From: Thermosynechococcus sp. M98_K2018_005
GTDB lineage: Bacteria; Cyanobacteriota; Cyanobacteriia; Thermosynechococcales; Thermosynechococcaceae
DNA length: 54,575 nucleotides
Assembly (NCBI RefSeq): GCF_015295825.1
Contig: NZ_DVEH01000031.1
Location: forward strand, 1-54,575
Reading direction: 5' to 3'
Shown: piece after piece, positions 42,577 to 51,009 of the stretch
How the letters are laid out: each line of letters starts with the position of its first letter
How positions within the stretch are numbered: position 1 is the stretch's first letter
Notes under the pieces: model-generated
The model's input: the letters and a program-made list of their open reading frames with translations, nothing else
Databases searched by the model: none
Told to the model about the DNA's origin: nothing
Translations under genes and position numbers: made by a program

Positions 42577-44065
42577 GCCGTCCCTGTCCCTGTTCTAAGC
42601 TTTGCTGCAGGGCACGGGTTTCATCCAAAACCGTTTCAATGCCTTCAATATGGGTCTGCCGTACAAAATTAATTTTGATTTCCTCTAGCCACATCACCAG
42701 CAGGTCTTGAATCACCTTGCCCACCTGTTCCTCTTGGAGTTCGGCGCTGAGGGTTTGGCCAAATTTTTGCACCAGTTGACTCACCAGTAATGCGCCTTCG
42801 CGGGTTGGATTGCCTTGGTTTTTGCTGGCTTGCTCCAATAGCAGAAAGAGGCGATCGCTAATCTCCTTGGCAAGGAATTGGCGCCAGTGGATGGGTAAGG
42901 CCTCAAGGGATGGCACCTCCAAGAGCCGCCGATAGGGGGGTGCTTGCCGCAGCACTTGATCGACACTGTAGGCCACTAAGCTTTCCACTTCTGGTCGCAA
43001 TTGCGGTACCACGCGGTAAATCACCACCTGCACAACCAAGGCCGCCAGTTCCGCCAGTTCATCAATGTCATTGAGAGTCTTCTTGCTCCCTCCGACACCA
43101 GAGACACGGGGTAGCCAGCGACTAAATTGGCCGTGACGGATTGCTTTTTGCAGTTGTGTCAGGACTTGCAAGACAACCACTTCCGAAATATCGGTGGCGA
43201 TCGCTGCCACCAAGCCCTGAGAGGCCTGCCGTTCGAGGCTATCAAGGCAAATAATATCTGCTTGATCAAGGCGAATCGTGACCGGGATAATCCGTAGCCA
43301 CGCCCAAGTAGGTGCCAGCCACCAAAAAGGAAAAAAGAGCAGCACATCGTACCAGCGCCAGAACATGGCATCCCGCCAGCGGGCACCGCGATATTGCCGA
43401 CTCAGCCAGAACGTGCGTCCCAGGAATTCAAGCAAAAACAGGAGATTGAAGGGAACATCAATGGTATCAAAGTGGTCAATGAAGTTGCCATCCTCACCGT
43501 AGCGACGCCAATAGTTCGTGGCCATCAGGGGGATAATTTGCTGCTCAAACCAAGCAAGGTTGGTCTGCCAGTTCTGTGCACTGATATACTCTGGACTCCA
43601 AAATCGCTCGAAGGATTGTTTTGAGGAAGCATCGCGACGACCAAAGACCTTCAGCCGCATCAGGTTCTTAATTTGTTCGAGGGTACCCGTCTTATTGGCC
43701 AATGCAAAGGGGTTGGTGTCCACCATCGTTGAACTTTGTTGGCGCAACTGAGCCAGTAACTCTTGGGTGGCTGGGGCATCTACCCCCTGCTCGGCAATTG
43801 TCTGCCGCAGCTTGGCGACGGTTTCAATATATGCTTGGGTGGCGCGGTGGGGTTCTATGCCCTTGATGGGATCGTACAGGGGAGTGATTTGCAAGGGCTG
43901 AGGTAGATAAATGACCCGCTGAATCAGGGGAATGCGCACCTTACCCAATAGCCAAAAATCCCGCAGCGGAATGTAGGTGAGGTCAAAAAGCACCACAACG
44001 AAATTAAGGCTGGCGATCGCCACCATCATCCGTTCATAGGTTCGATTCAAGGGCCTATCAAACAT
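42566..44065 (-). CDS. conserved cyanobacterial membrane protein, unknown
   Basis: I do not recognise a named family. The 499-residue protein has hydrophobic helices near residues 13-35 (VAIASLNFVVVLFDL), 178-198 (FNLLFLLEFLGRTFWL) and 218-240 (DVLLFFPFWWLAPTWAWL), followed by a long, mostly helical soluble part (about 250-499) rich in Leu, Gln and Glu. The middle helices with basic residues between them faintly recall voltage-sensor-like or ion-transport folds, but no filter is seen. It starts eight bases after the stop of the phosphate-binding-like gene, and the two are likely cotranscribed. ATG 44065 is taken over a GTG one codon earlier. Confidence 0.7.
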   Translation of the reverse strand: MFDRPLNRTYERMMVAIASLNFVVVLFDLTYIPLRDFWLLGKVRIPLIQRVIYLPQPLQITPLYDPIKGIEPHRATQAYIETVAKLRQTIAEQGVDAPATQELLAQLRQQSSTMVDTNPFALANKTGTLEQIKNLMRLKVFGRRDASSKQSFERFWSPEYISAQNWQTNLAWFEQQIIPLMATNYWRRYGEDGNFIDHFDTIDVPFNLLFLLEFLGRTFWLSRQYRGARWRDAMFWRWYDVLLFFPFWWLAPTWAWLRIIPVTIRLDQADIICLDSLERQASQGLVAAIATDISEVVVLQVLTQLQKAIRHGQFSRWLPRVSGVGGSKKTLNDIDELAELAALVVQVVIYRVVPQLRPEVESLVAYSVDQVLRQAPPYRRLLEVPSLEALPIHWRQFLAKEISDRLFLLLEQASKNQGNPTREGALLVSQLVQKFGQTLSAELQEEQVGKVIQDLLVMWLEEIKINFVRQTHIEGIETVLDETRALQQSLEQGQGRLKP

Positions 44066-44073
44066 CACACCCC

Positions 44074-45120
44074 CTAACGCAAGCGAACATACCCCGCTTT
44101 TTCAATGGCCGTTTGTCCCTGATCCGTCAATAACAGAGCTGCGTAGGCGCGACCCGCTTGGGCATCTGGGCTATTCTCATCCTTGGCAATGACAAACAGG
44201 CGACGGGTAATGGGGTAACTGCCATCCTGAAAGGCACGATAGTTCAATGTATTCCGCCGCTGTGGACATTGGGCAGGATCCACATAGGGTTCCTGATAGG
44301 GAGGAACGTACTGATTGAGCTGCCGCCCCAAGGGCAAGGGCCGCACACTGCACTGACCAACAATTTCCGGTGCCGAGGCATAGTAAATGCCGCCGGTGGT
44401 TGCCCCCACACGCCGTAGGGCATCCGTCGTATCCCGCACCCTCACCACCTTGGGACTGAATGGCTGGTTGCCCAAGACATCTTGGACGAAAAACTCTACC
44501 GTTCCGCCATCTTCAAGCCGCCGTGAAAAGGGGGTAATGGCCAGATTCGGACCGCCTACTTGGCTCCAGTTCGTCAGTTTACCCGTGTAAATATCAACCA
44601 CTTGTTGCACAGTGAGACCGGGAATCTGGAGGTTGGGATTAACGGCAATCGCGATGCCATCGATCGCCACCGGTAATTCCAGCAATTTCACCCCTTGACT
44701 CTGCGCCTGCTGCCGCTCCTGCTCATTGAGGGGGCGGGAAGACTGGGCAAAGGCCAGTTGATTATTCATTAACATGCGAATGCCACTGCCCGACCCCGGT
44801 GTCCCTGTGGGTGGATCCGTGTAGCGCAGACGAAAATTCGGCCAAGCCGCTTGAATCAGGGGATCCACATCACGGCGAATCGGTGCCCACGTCGTACTGC
44901 CCCCGTATTGAAACGTGCCACTGGGAACATTGCTGACATCGCTGAAATTGGCACCGGCCCTCTCGGGTGTACTCTGGGGTACCCCCAAGTTTTCAGTCAG
45001 CTGTTGGAGGGGATTTTGATTGCCCAGTAACCGAATCACGAGCACTGCCCCCACCCCCAATAGACCACAGGTGACGACAAGAGACACCAGCAAGGGCAGC
45101 AGGTTGGTATTGCGAGACAT
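44074..45120 (-). CDS. PstS-like (PBP superfamily) substrate-binding protein
   Basis: This 348-residue protein has an N-terminal membrane anchor (LLPLLVSLVVTCGLLGVGAVLVI) and a periplasmic binding domain of the phosphate type (about 70-345). It has YGGSTTWAPI, a GSGSGIRMLMNNQLAFAQSSRPL ligand-loop region, VAIDGIAIAVNPNL, YTGKLTNWSQVGG and SRRLEDGGTVEFF, all matching PstS-like folds. No PstCAB transporter lies nearby. The next gene in the unit is the unknown membrane protein instead. It could be a sensor or a carrier for phosphate or another oxyanion. ATG 45120 is used; a TTG five codons upstream is less likely. Confidence 0.82.
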   Translation of the reverse strand: MSRNTNLLPLLVSLVVTCGLLGVGAVLVIRLLGNQNPLQQLTENLGVPQSTPERAGANFSDVSNVPSGTFQYGGSTTWAPIRRDVDPLIQAAWPNFRLRYTDPPTGTPGSGSGIRMLMNNQLAFAQSSRPLNEQERQQAQSQGVKLLELPVAIDGIAIAVNPNLQIPGLTVQQVVDIYTGKLTNWSQVGGPNLAITPFSRRLEDGGTVEFFVQDVLGNQPFSPKVVRVRDTTDALRRVGATTGGIYYASAPEIVGQCSVRPLPLGRQLNQYVPPYQEPYVDPAQCPQRRNTLNYRAFQDGSYPITRRLFVIAKDENSPDAQAGRAYAALLLTDQGQTAIEKAGYVRLR

Positions 45121-45200
45121 GGCAGAACCAGTCAAAACTCTGCTCCTAGCCTAGCTCAAGGTTGTCGCCGCACTGATCTTTTTTTGGCCAATGTTTAGCT

Positions 45201-46565
45201 TTAGACGCCGTGGTGCACAGTTTTCACCCACTTGAGACGCTTCGCCCGTACTGCCATGCGCAGCGTGGTTGTACTTACCACTGGTAACCAATGGAGCATA
45301 TACAGGGTTCCCCGCAAACTCTGCCAAAAGAGTTGCCAGATGCTCACCGATTGTGCCTGAGGAATGCCCCGCAACATCCCCACCATCGAAATCGTAAAGC
45401 TCAGTGTGGTTAGGGGCACCAACAGGGGGCTACGGTGACGCAGTACGGCCATCAGCAGGTCGGGGATTGTGGCCGTGGGAATGGCATATTTGATCAAAAA
45501 CCAGCAGAACACATCCCAACTTTTTTGCCAGCCCAGGCGATTGCGCAGCAAGGGTTGCCAGTAGTCGAGATAGCTTTGGTAGCCGCCCTCGCCCCAGCGA
45601 TTGCGTTGGTGCCACAGTGCCACTAGTGTGGTCACGCCCTCCTCCTGTACCGCTGGATTCATTAGCACGTCAATCTGCCAACCGTGAAGATGCAGCTTCA
45701 GACTAAGATCCAGATCGTCAGTAATCGTTTCTTCATTCCAGCCACCGCAGCGCTCTAGGGCTTGCCGCCGCACAAATTGGCCGTTGCCCCGCAGTTCTCC
45801 CATGCCGCCACAGGCCACCCGCTGCTGTTGATAGTAGGCATCAAGGATCATTTCTGCAGCTTGACCCTGGGTCAGCACATTGATGTCGGCATTACTAATC
45901 GCTTTGCGCACTTGCACCGCGCCAACACTGGCCACTTGAAAGCGGCTGACCACCTCTTGCAGTAAATCTTGGGGTACCGTGGCATCGGCATCAAAGACAC
46001 CAATAATTTCTCCCCGTGTCAAGGGCAGGACTTGATTGAGGGCACCGGATTTGCCGCCCCCCGCCCCCGGCAGCCGCCGCAGCACCTTGAGGCAAGGATA
46101 CTGCTTTTGTAGTTCACTCAAAATATCGGGGGTGCGATCGCTACTGTTGTCATCAATAATCCACACTTCATAGTGGGGATAGTCCAAGCGGCAAAGGTTT
46201 TTCACTAGGCGACCAATCACCGCCTCTTCATTTTTGGCCGCCACCACCAAAGACACCATTGGCTGCACCCTTTCTGTGGCCTCTAATGCAGGTAGTGTTT
46301 GTGGCTTGGCTCGCCAGTAGCGCAGCGTTTGCAAGCTCATTAGCAACGTTAGGGCATAGATGAGCCAAATACCACCCACAATCAGATGCAGGGCGATCGT
46401 ACTCCCCCAAATCAGAGAGAGCGCCAGGAAAGCCTTGCGACGGCGACCCTCAGAACGTGGTTGTAATGGAGGACTCTCTGGGGCATCAACCCACTCCGAC
46501 AGGAGTTCGTCGAGGGGATCGGCTTCGTTGTAGAAACTGTTTTCGGGCCAGGAATTCTCCGGCAT
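45201..46565 (-). CDS. processive GT2 glycosyltransferase, membrane-bound
   Basis: This 454-residue family-2 glycosyltransferase has an N-terminal pair of membrane helices (about 46-80), the catalytic domain with VSLVVAAKNEEAVIGRLV, IIDDNSSDRTPDIL, GVFDADATV (DxD) and DDLDLSLKLH, then QRNRWGEGG, the QxxRW site of processive enzymes. Four or so further membrane helices follow near the C-terminus (about 340-430). It resembles synthases of polysaccharides or glycolipids; no PilZ domain is seen. The first 80 bases lie inside the end of the radical SAM gene, in another frame on the same strand. No alternative start after the overlap keeps the whole domain. Confidence 0.87.
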   Translation of the reverse strand: MPENSWPENSFYNEADPLDELLSEWVDAPESPPLQPRSEGRRRKAFLALSLIWGSTIALHLIVGGIWLIYALTLLMSLQTLRYWRAKPQTLPALEATERVQPMVSLVVAAKNEEAVIGRLVKNLCRLDYPHYEVWIIDDNSSDRTPDILSELQKQYPCLKVLRRLPGAGGGKSGALNQVLPLTRGEIIGVFDADATVPQDLLQEVVSRFQVASVGAVQVRKAISNADINVLTQGQAAEMILDAYYQQQRVACGGMGELRGNGQFVRRQALERCGGWNEETITDDLDLSLKLHLHGWQIDVLMNPAVQEEGVTTLVALWHQRNRWGEGGYQSYLDYWQPLLRNRLGWQKSWDVFCWFLIKYAIPTATIPDLLMAVLRHRSPLLVPLTTLSFTISMVGMLRGIPQAQSVSIWQLFWQSLRGTLYMLHWLPVVSTTTLRMAVRAKRLKWVKTVHHGV

Positions 46566-47493
46566 AGGTCACCTGATTGAGAAACCAGTACTTATCCACT
46601 CCCTTAAAGAAGCTGGGAATGAGATAACACCACACGGTGCAGCCTTCGCAGACGGAGAGTCGGCCTTGGGAGCGGCGATACTCCTCTACCACTTCGGAGG
46701 ACTTGTACAGTTCGTACAGGCGACCGTTGATGGGGACTCCCTTCTGCGCAAAGTGGTAGCACGGTAGCAGCAACTCATCATTGGGGGAAATGGCAATGAC
46801 TGCATCCACCGCCTTGCAACGGGGATTTTGGGTATTGTTTCCCCCCGCACGGATGAGGGCTAATGCTGCCTTATTGTAACCAACATTGTTATACTTCTTC
46901 GCATTTTCTTCAATGTGGTCAGCAATTTCAGGGGTGGGGTTCTTCTTGTCGTTGTAGTTTTCATGGGCTGTAAAAGCGGGGTTCAGCCAAACCCGTACCC
47001 CTAGACTTTGGGCAAATTCGGCCACTTCACCAATTCGTTCATAATTTTGGGCAGTGACGGTGTGGTTTAGCACTGGATATTCGCCAAGCTCAAGGGCAAT
47101 TTTGACGGACTCCACCAGCGTGTCAAAAATTTTCACGCCCCGCGACTGATCATGGGTGGCCGCATCAGGCCCATCGAGGGAGAAGTTCAAGAAATCCACC
47201 AAGCCCTGAATTTCCTTGGCACGGCGGGGATAGAGAATCGTGTTTGTCGTCATGCTGGTCATGAAACCAAGACGCTTGGCTTCACGGTAAATGGCTGGGG
47301 CATCGGCACGCAGCAGCGGTTCACCCCCCGTAAAGTCCACATATTTCACGCCCAGACGTTTCAAATCGCGGAGATTGGTTTGGATGGCGCTAAAATCAGC
47401 TTCTTTGCCTGGCTCTAGTGCCCAAATGTCGCAAAAGTGGCAGCGGGCGTTACAGCGATAGGTCAGGTAGTAGTTAGCAACCAGTGGAGGCAT
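46486..47493 (-). CDS. radical SAM protein with C-terminal cysteine cluster
   Basis: This 335-residue enzyme has the [4Fe-4S]/SAM motif CNARCHFC (Cys14, Cys18, Cys21) and the glycine-rich FTGGEPLLRAD. The rest of the radical SAM barrel follows (SMTTNTILYP, LNFSLDGPDAATHD). The C-terminal part has Cys residues in NPRCKAVDA, LLPCYHFAQKG and CEGCTVWCYL, which suggests an extra Fe-S site of SPASM/twitch kind. The substrate is unknown. The gene overlaps the start of a processive GT2 by 80 bases, so a joint role in a surface glycan or glycolipid is plausible. The last 14 or so residues are basic and lie in the overlap. ATG 47493 is the only sensible start. Confidence 0.85.
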   Translation of the reverse strand: MPPLVANYYLTYRCNARCHFCDIWALEPGKEADFSAIQTNLRDLKRLGVKYVDFTGGEPLLRADAPAIYREAKRLGFMTSMTTNTILYPRRAKEIQGLVDFLNFSLDGPDAATHDQSRGVKIFDTLVESVKIALELGEYPVLNHTVTAQNYERIGEVAEFAQSLGVRVWLNPAFTAHENYNDKKNPTPEIADHIEENAKKYNNVGYNKAALALIRAGGNNTQNPRCKAVDAVIAISPNDELLLPCYHFAQKGVPINGRLYELYKSSEVVEEYRRSQGRLSVCEGCTVWCYLIPSFFKGVDKYWFLNQVTYAGEFLARKQFLQRSRSPRRTPVGVG

Positions 47494-47614
47494 TGAGTAT
47501 CTTCCTTAACGAATTCCAGCAAGGCCAAGATAATGGGTAAAAGCGGTAAATGAGTTTATGCAAGCAATTGAAGAATTTCTAGACAAAACTTCATTAGAGT
47601 TTGAGTTGCTGAAC

Positions 47615-47678
47615 AGTTTAGCACTCTGCTGAGCTGAAGGACGGCGAGTCCTCACCTGAACCGGCTGCAAGTTTAGCA
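47615..47678. repeat. 9-bp direct repeats around a small hairpin
   Basis: AGTTTAGCA occurs at 47615-47623 and again at 47670-47678. The 46 bases between hold AGGAC-GGCGA-GTCCT (47638-47652), a five-base-pair stem. The unit lies in the 285-base gap between the radical SAM gene and the Mo-nitrogenase-C gene. It could be a leader element of the radical SAM gene, a small RNA or an old insertion. Confidence 0.4.
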
Positions 47679-47690
47679 ATGCTTATTACT

Positions 47691-47707
47691 TATAAAAATT
47701 TTTTATA
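47691..47707. promoter_or_regulatory. AT palindrome TATAAAAA-T-TTTTTATA
   Basis: This is a perfect eight-base-arm inverted repeat with one central base, in the intergenic region before the small Mo-nitrogenase-C gene. It may be an operator or the overlapping -10 boxes of divergent promoters. Confidence 0.4.
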
Positions 47708-47778
47708 TTAAAAGCGTATTGTTATTTGCCCGAATTATATTTTACCGTGAGGGTATGCGCAATTGTGAGGACAGCCCT

Positions 47779-48066
47779 ATGAATCAACTGCTTGCCCACC
47801 GCACGCCCACTTCGTTAATGACCAAAATCCGTCAGTGGTTAATGACTTATCCGATTACAACGCCAGCGATCGCCCACCGCATTTGCCGCCTCATCCCAGC
47901 TCAATGTCCCTTTGCCCGCACCCTTTCCTTCTTTGGTCGGCCAGTAATCACCATTCCCCCCCTGTGTAAACTCAATCCCTTTTATGAGGAGGTCGTGATG
48001 CTGCGGTTTCGTGCCCTCACCTACCTCAGCGATGTCTGCCAAGAGGACATCAGCCAATATGTCTAG
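47779..48066 (+). CDS. Mo-dependent nitrogenase C-terminal-domain protein
   Basis: This 95-residue protein matches the small cyanobacterial family named after the C-terminus of Mo-dependent nitrogenase. Typical segments are IAHRICRLIPAQCPFAR, FFGRPVITIPPLCKLNPFYEEV and LRFRALTYLSDVCQEDISQYV. Cysteines recur (Cys in AQCPF, PLCKL and DVCQED), which could bind metal. The family is widespread in cyanobacteria whether or not they fix nitrogen, so the name says little about function. ATG 47779 is taken on family grounds; upstream in-frame starts at 47719 and 47755 are possible. Confidence 0.78.
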   Translation: MNQLLAHRTPTSLMTKIRQWLMTYPITTPAIAHRICRLIPAQCPFARTLSFFGRPVITIPPLCKLNPFYEEVVMLRFRALTYLSDVCQEDISQYV

Positions 48067-48086
48067 GCAGCGAGGAACTTGCAGTT

Positions 48087-48109
48087 GCTATACGATTAAA
48101 ATGTATAGC
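48087..48109 (+). promoter_or_regulatory. inverted repeat in the secA leader (GCTATAC-N9-GTATAGC)
   Basis: Perfect seven-base arms enclose an A-rich nine-base spacer, 24 bases before the secA ATG. It could be an operator, an RNA hairpin that controls SecA translation, or a weak terminator for the small gene upstream. No T-tract follows closely, so a terminator is less likely. Confidence 0.45.
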
Positions 48110-48132
48110 TTTGTATCCATGGTGCCTGTCGC

Positions 48133-50916
48133 ATGCTGAAAGCCCTATTTGGCGATCCCAATCAGCGCAAGGTTAAAAAGTATCAACCCCTTGTGGTCGA
48201 GATCAACCTGCTAGAGGAGCAAATTCAGCCCCTAAGCGATAGTGAGCTACAGGCGAAAACGGCTGAGTTTCGGCAGCGACTCGACAATGGCGAGACCCTC
48301 GATGATTTGCTGCCCGAGGCCTTTGCCGTGGTGCGCGAAGCCTCGCGACGGGTACTGGGGATGCGCCACTTTGATGTCCAGCTCATCGGTGGCATGATTC
48401 TCCACGATGGCCAGATTGCCGAAATGAAAACGGGGGAAGGGAAAACCCTCGTGGCCACGCTGCCAGCCTACCTGAATGCCCTGACGGGGAAAGGGGTGCA
48501 CATTGTTACGGTCAACGACTATCTGGCACGGCGGGATGCGGAATGGATGGGGCAGGTGCATCGCTTTTTGGGTCTGACGGTCGGGCTGATTCAGCAGCAA
48601 ATGGCTCCCCAAGAGCGGCAGAAAAGCTATGCCTGCGATATCACCTATGCCACCAACAGCGAAATTGGCTTTGACTACCTGCGGGACAATATGGCCACGT
48701 CCATGGCCGAGGTGGTTCAGCGTCCCTTCAATTACTGCATCATTGACGAGGTGGATTCGGTACTGATTGACGAAGCCCGCACACCCCTGATTATTTCAGG
48801 TCAAGTGGAGCGTCCCACCGAGAAGTACCTCAAGGCGGCTGAGGTCGCCCGTCTTCTAAAAAAGGACGAGCACTACGAGGTGGATGAAAAAGCTCGCAAT
48901 GTGCTGATGACCGATGAGGGGTTTATCGAGGCGGAGAAATTGCTGGGGGTAAACGATCTCTATGACCCCCAAGACCCTTGGGCACACTATATCTTTAATG
49001 CCATCAAGGCCAAGGAACTCTTCCAGCGGGATGTGAACTACATTGTCCGCAACGGTGAAGTGGTGATTGTGGATGAATTCACGGGACGGGTTATGGTGGG
49101 TCGCCGTTGGAGTGATGGCCTGCATCAGGCGATCGAAGCCAAAGAAGGCCTCGAAATTCAAAATGAGTCCCAAACCCTCGCCACAATTACCTACCAAAAT
49201 CTCTTTTTGCTCTATCCGAAGTTGGCGGGGATGACGGGTACCGCCAAGACTGAAGAGGCGGAATTCGAGAAAATTTACAAGCTAGAAGTGACGGTGGTGC
49301 CCACCAATCGCCCCAGTCAGCGGCGGGACTTTCCCGATGTGGTTTATAAAACCGAGCGGGGTAAATGGTTGGCCGTGGCCTCTGAATGTGCGGAGATTCA
49401 CGCTACGGGTCGCCCAGTGCTAGTGGGTACCACCAGTGTTGAAAAGTCGGAGCTATTGTCCCAACTGCTGCGGGAGTTGGAAATTCCCCATAACCTGCTG
49501 AATGCTAAACCCGAAAATGTGGAGCGGGAGTCAGAGATCATTGCCCAAGCCGGCCGCAAGGGTGCAGTGACGATCTCAACCAACATGGCAGGCCGAGGCA
49601 CCGACATTATCTTGGGGGGGAATGCCGACTATATGGCACGCCTCAAGGTGCGGGAATACTTTATGCCTCGCATTGTCATGCCCCCCAGTGATGACCCGAT
49701 GATGCTGTTGGGGCTGAAAATGGCTCGCGGGGGTGGCCAAGGCTTTAGTCAGGCAGCCCAGAAAAATTGGAAAGCCTCACCGGGACTCTTCCCATGCGAA
49801 ATTAGCAAGGATGCGGAAAAGCTGCTGCGCCATGCGGTGGATGTGGCGGTCAAGACCTATGGTGAGCGTAGTCTGCCGGAGTTGCAGGCGGAGGATATGC
49901 TGGCGATCGCCTCGGAGAAAGCCCCGACCCAAGACCCTGTGATTCAAGCCCTGCGGGATGCCTTTAACCGTATCCGCGAAGAATATGAGGTGGTCACCAA
50001 GAAAGAACACGAAGAAGTGGTGGCCCTCGGTGGTTTGCACGTGATTGGTACAGAACGCCATGAATCGCGGCGGATTGATAACCAGTTGCGAGGACGGGCA
50101 GGACGCCAAGGCGACCCCGGATCAACGCGCTTTTTCCTAAGCCTGGAGGATAACCTACTGCGCATCTTTGGGGGCGATCGCGTCGCCAGTATTATGAATG
50201 CCCTGCGCGTTGACGAGGATATGCCCATTGAGTCGGGACTCCTCACCCGCAGCTTGGAAAATGCCCAGCGGAAGGTGGAAACCTACTATTACGACATCCG
50301 CAAGCAGGTCTTTGAATATGACGAGGTGATGAATAACCAGCGACGCGCCATCTATGCTGAGCGGCGGCGGGTGCTAGAAGGGGAAGACCTCAAGGATCGG
50401 GTGCTGGAGTATGCCGAAAAAACGATGGATGACATCATTGCCGCCTATGTCAATCCTGATCTACCACCAGAGGAATGGGATTTAGAGGGCTTGGTGGCCA
50501 AGGTGCAGGAATTTGTCTATTTGCTGTCGGATCTGCGCCCTGAGCATCTGGCGCATCTGAGCGTACCGGAGATGCAGGCCTTTTTGCATGAGCAAGTGCG
50601 CACCGCCTACGAGCAAAAAGAAGCAGAAATTGAGCGCATCCAAACGGGTCTGATGCGGCAAGCCGAGCGGTTCTTTATCCTGCAACAGATTGACCTGCTG
50701 TGGCGGGAGCACCTCCAACAAATGGATGCCCTGCGCGAGTCGGTCGGCCTACGGGGCTATGGCCAAGAGGATCCCTTGGTGGAGTACAAACGGGAGGGCT
50801 ATGAATTGTTCTTGGACATGATGGTGATGATTCGCCGCAATGTGGTGTATTCCCTCTTCCAGTTCCAGCCCCAAGTGGCACCGCCCCCAGAGGAAGTGTC
50901 CTCGTCCTCAGATTAG
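48133..50916 (+). CDS. secA: preprotein translocase ATPase SecA
   Basis: SecA drives preproteins through SecYEG in plasma and thylakoid membranes. The 927-residue protein has NBD1 with MKTGEGKT (Walker A), [13 protein letters not shown] and [14 protein letters not shown] (DEAD-type Walker B). The preprotein cross-linking domain, NBD2 with [12 protein letters not shown] and [14 protein letters not shown], and the helical scaffold and wing domains follow. The C-terminus ends in a Pro/Glu/Ser tail without the CxCxnCH zinc site of E. coli SecA, as is usual in cyanobacteria. A hairpin stands in its leader. Confidence 0.96.
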   Translation: MLKALFGDPNQRKVKKYQPLVVEINLLEEQIQPLSDSELQAKTAEFRQRLDNGETLDDLLPEAFAVVREASRRVLGMRHFDVQLIGGMILHDGQIAEMKTGEGKTLVATLPAYLNALTGKGVHIVTVNDYLARRDAEWMGQVHRFLGLTVGLIQQQMAPQERQKSYACDITYATNSEIGFDYLRDNMATSMAEVVQRPFNYCIIDEVDSVLIDEARTPLIISGQVERPTEKYLKAAEVARLLKKDEHYEVDEKARNVLMTDEGFIEAEKLLGVNDLYDPQDPWAHYIFNAIKAKELFQRDVNYIVRNGEVVIVDEFTGRVMVGRRWSDGLHQAIEAKEGLEIQNESQTLATITYQNLFLLYPKLAGMTGTAKTEEAEFEKIYKLEVTVVPTNRPSQRRDFPDVVYKTERGKWLAVASECAEIHATGRPVLVGTTSVEKSELLSQLLRELEIPHNLLNAKPENVERESEIIAQAGRKGAVTISTNMAGRGTDIILGGNADYMARLKVREYFMPRIVMPPSDDPMMLLGLKMARGGGQGFSQAAQKNWKASPGLFPCEISKDAEKLLRHAVDVAVKTYGERSLPELQAEDMLAIASEKAPTQDPVIQALRDAFNRIREEYEVVTKKEHEEVVALGGLHVIGTERHESRRIDNQLRGRAGRQGDPGSTRFFLSLEDNLLRIFGGDRVASIMNALRVDEDMPIESGLLTRSLENAQRKVETYYYDIRKQVFEYDEVMNNQRRAIYAERRRVLEGEDLKDRVLEYAEKTMDDIIAAYVNPDLPPEEWDLEGLVAKVQEFVYLLSDLRPEHLAHLSVPEMQAFLHEQVRTAYEQKEAEIERIQTGLMRQAERFFILQQIDLLWREHLQQMDALRESVGLRGYGQEDPLVEYKREGYELFLDMMVMIRRNVVYSLFQFQPQVAPPPEEVSSSSD

Positions 50917-51009
50917 GCCTAACTGAGTTGCCCAAAATTGATCCTCGTTGCTCTGGAGCAATCTGCAGGGCTACAGGGTCAACTATAGCGTTTCAGTAGG
51001 GACGGTGAC

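Noticed and set aside
46486-46565. Frameshift or sequencing error joining the radical SAM and GT2 genes
   Set aside because: Both proteins look complete, with the GT2 having its own ATG and the radical SAM its own stop, so a true overlap is simpler.
47638-47660. Yfr1-type small RNA suggested by a CCTCAC stretch
   Set aside because: The conserved ACTCCTCACAC motif and the two flanking stems are not present.
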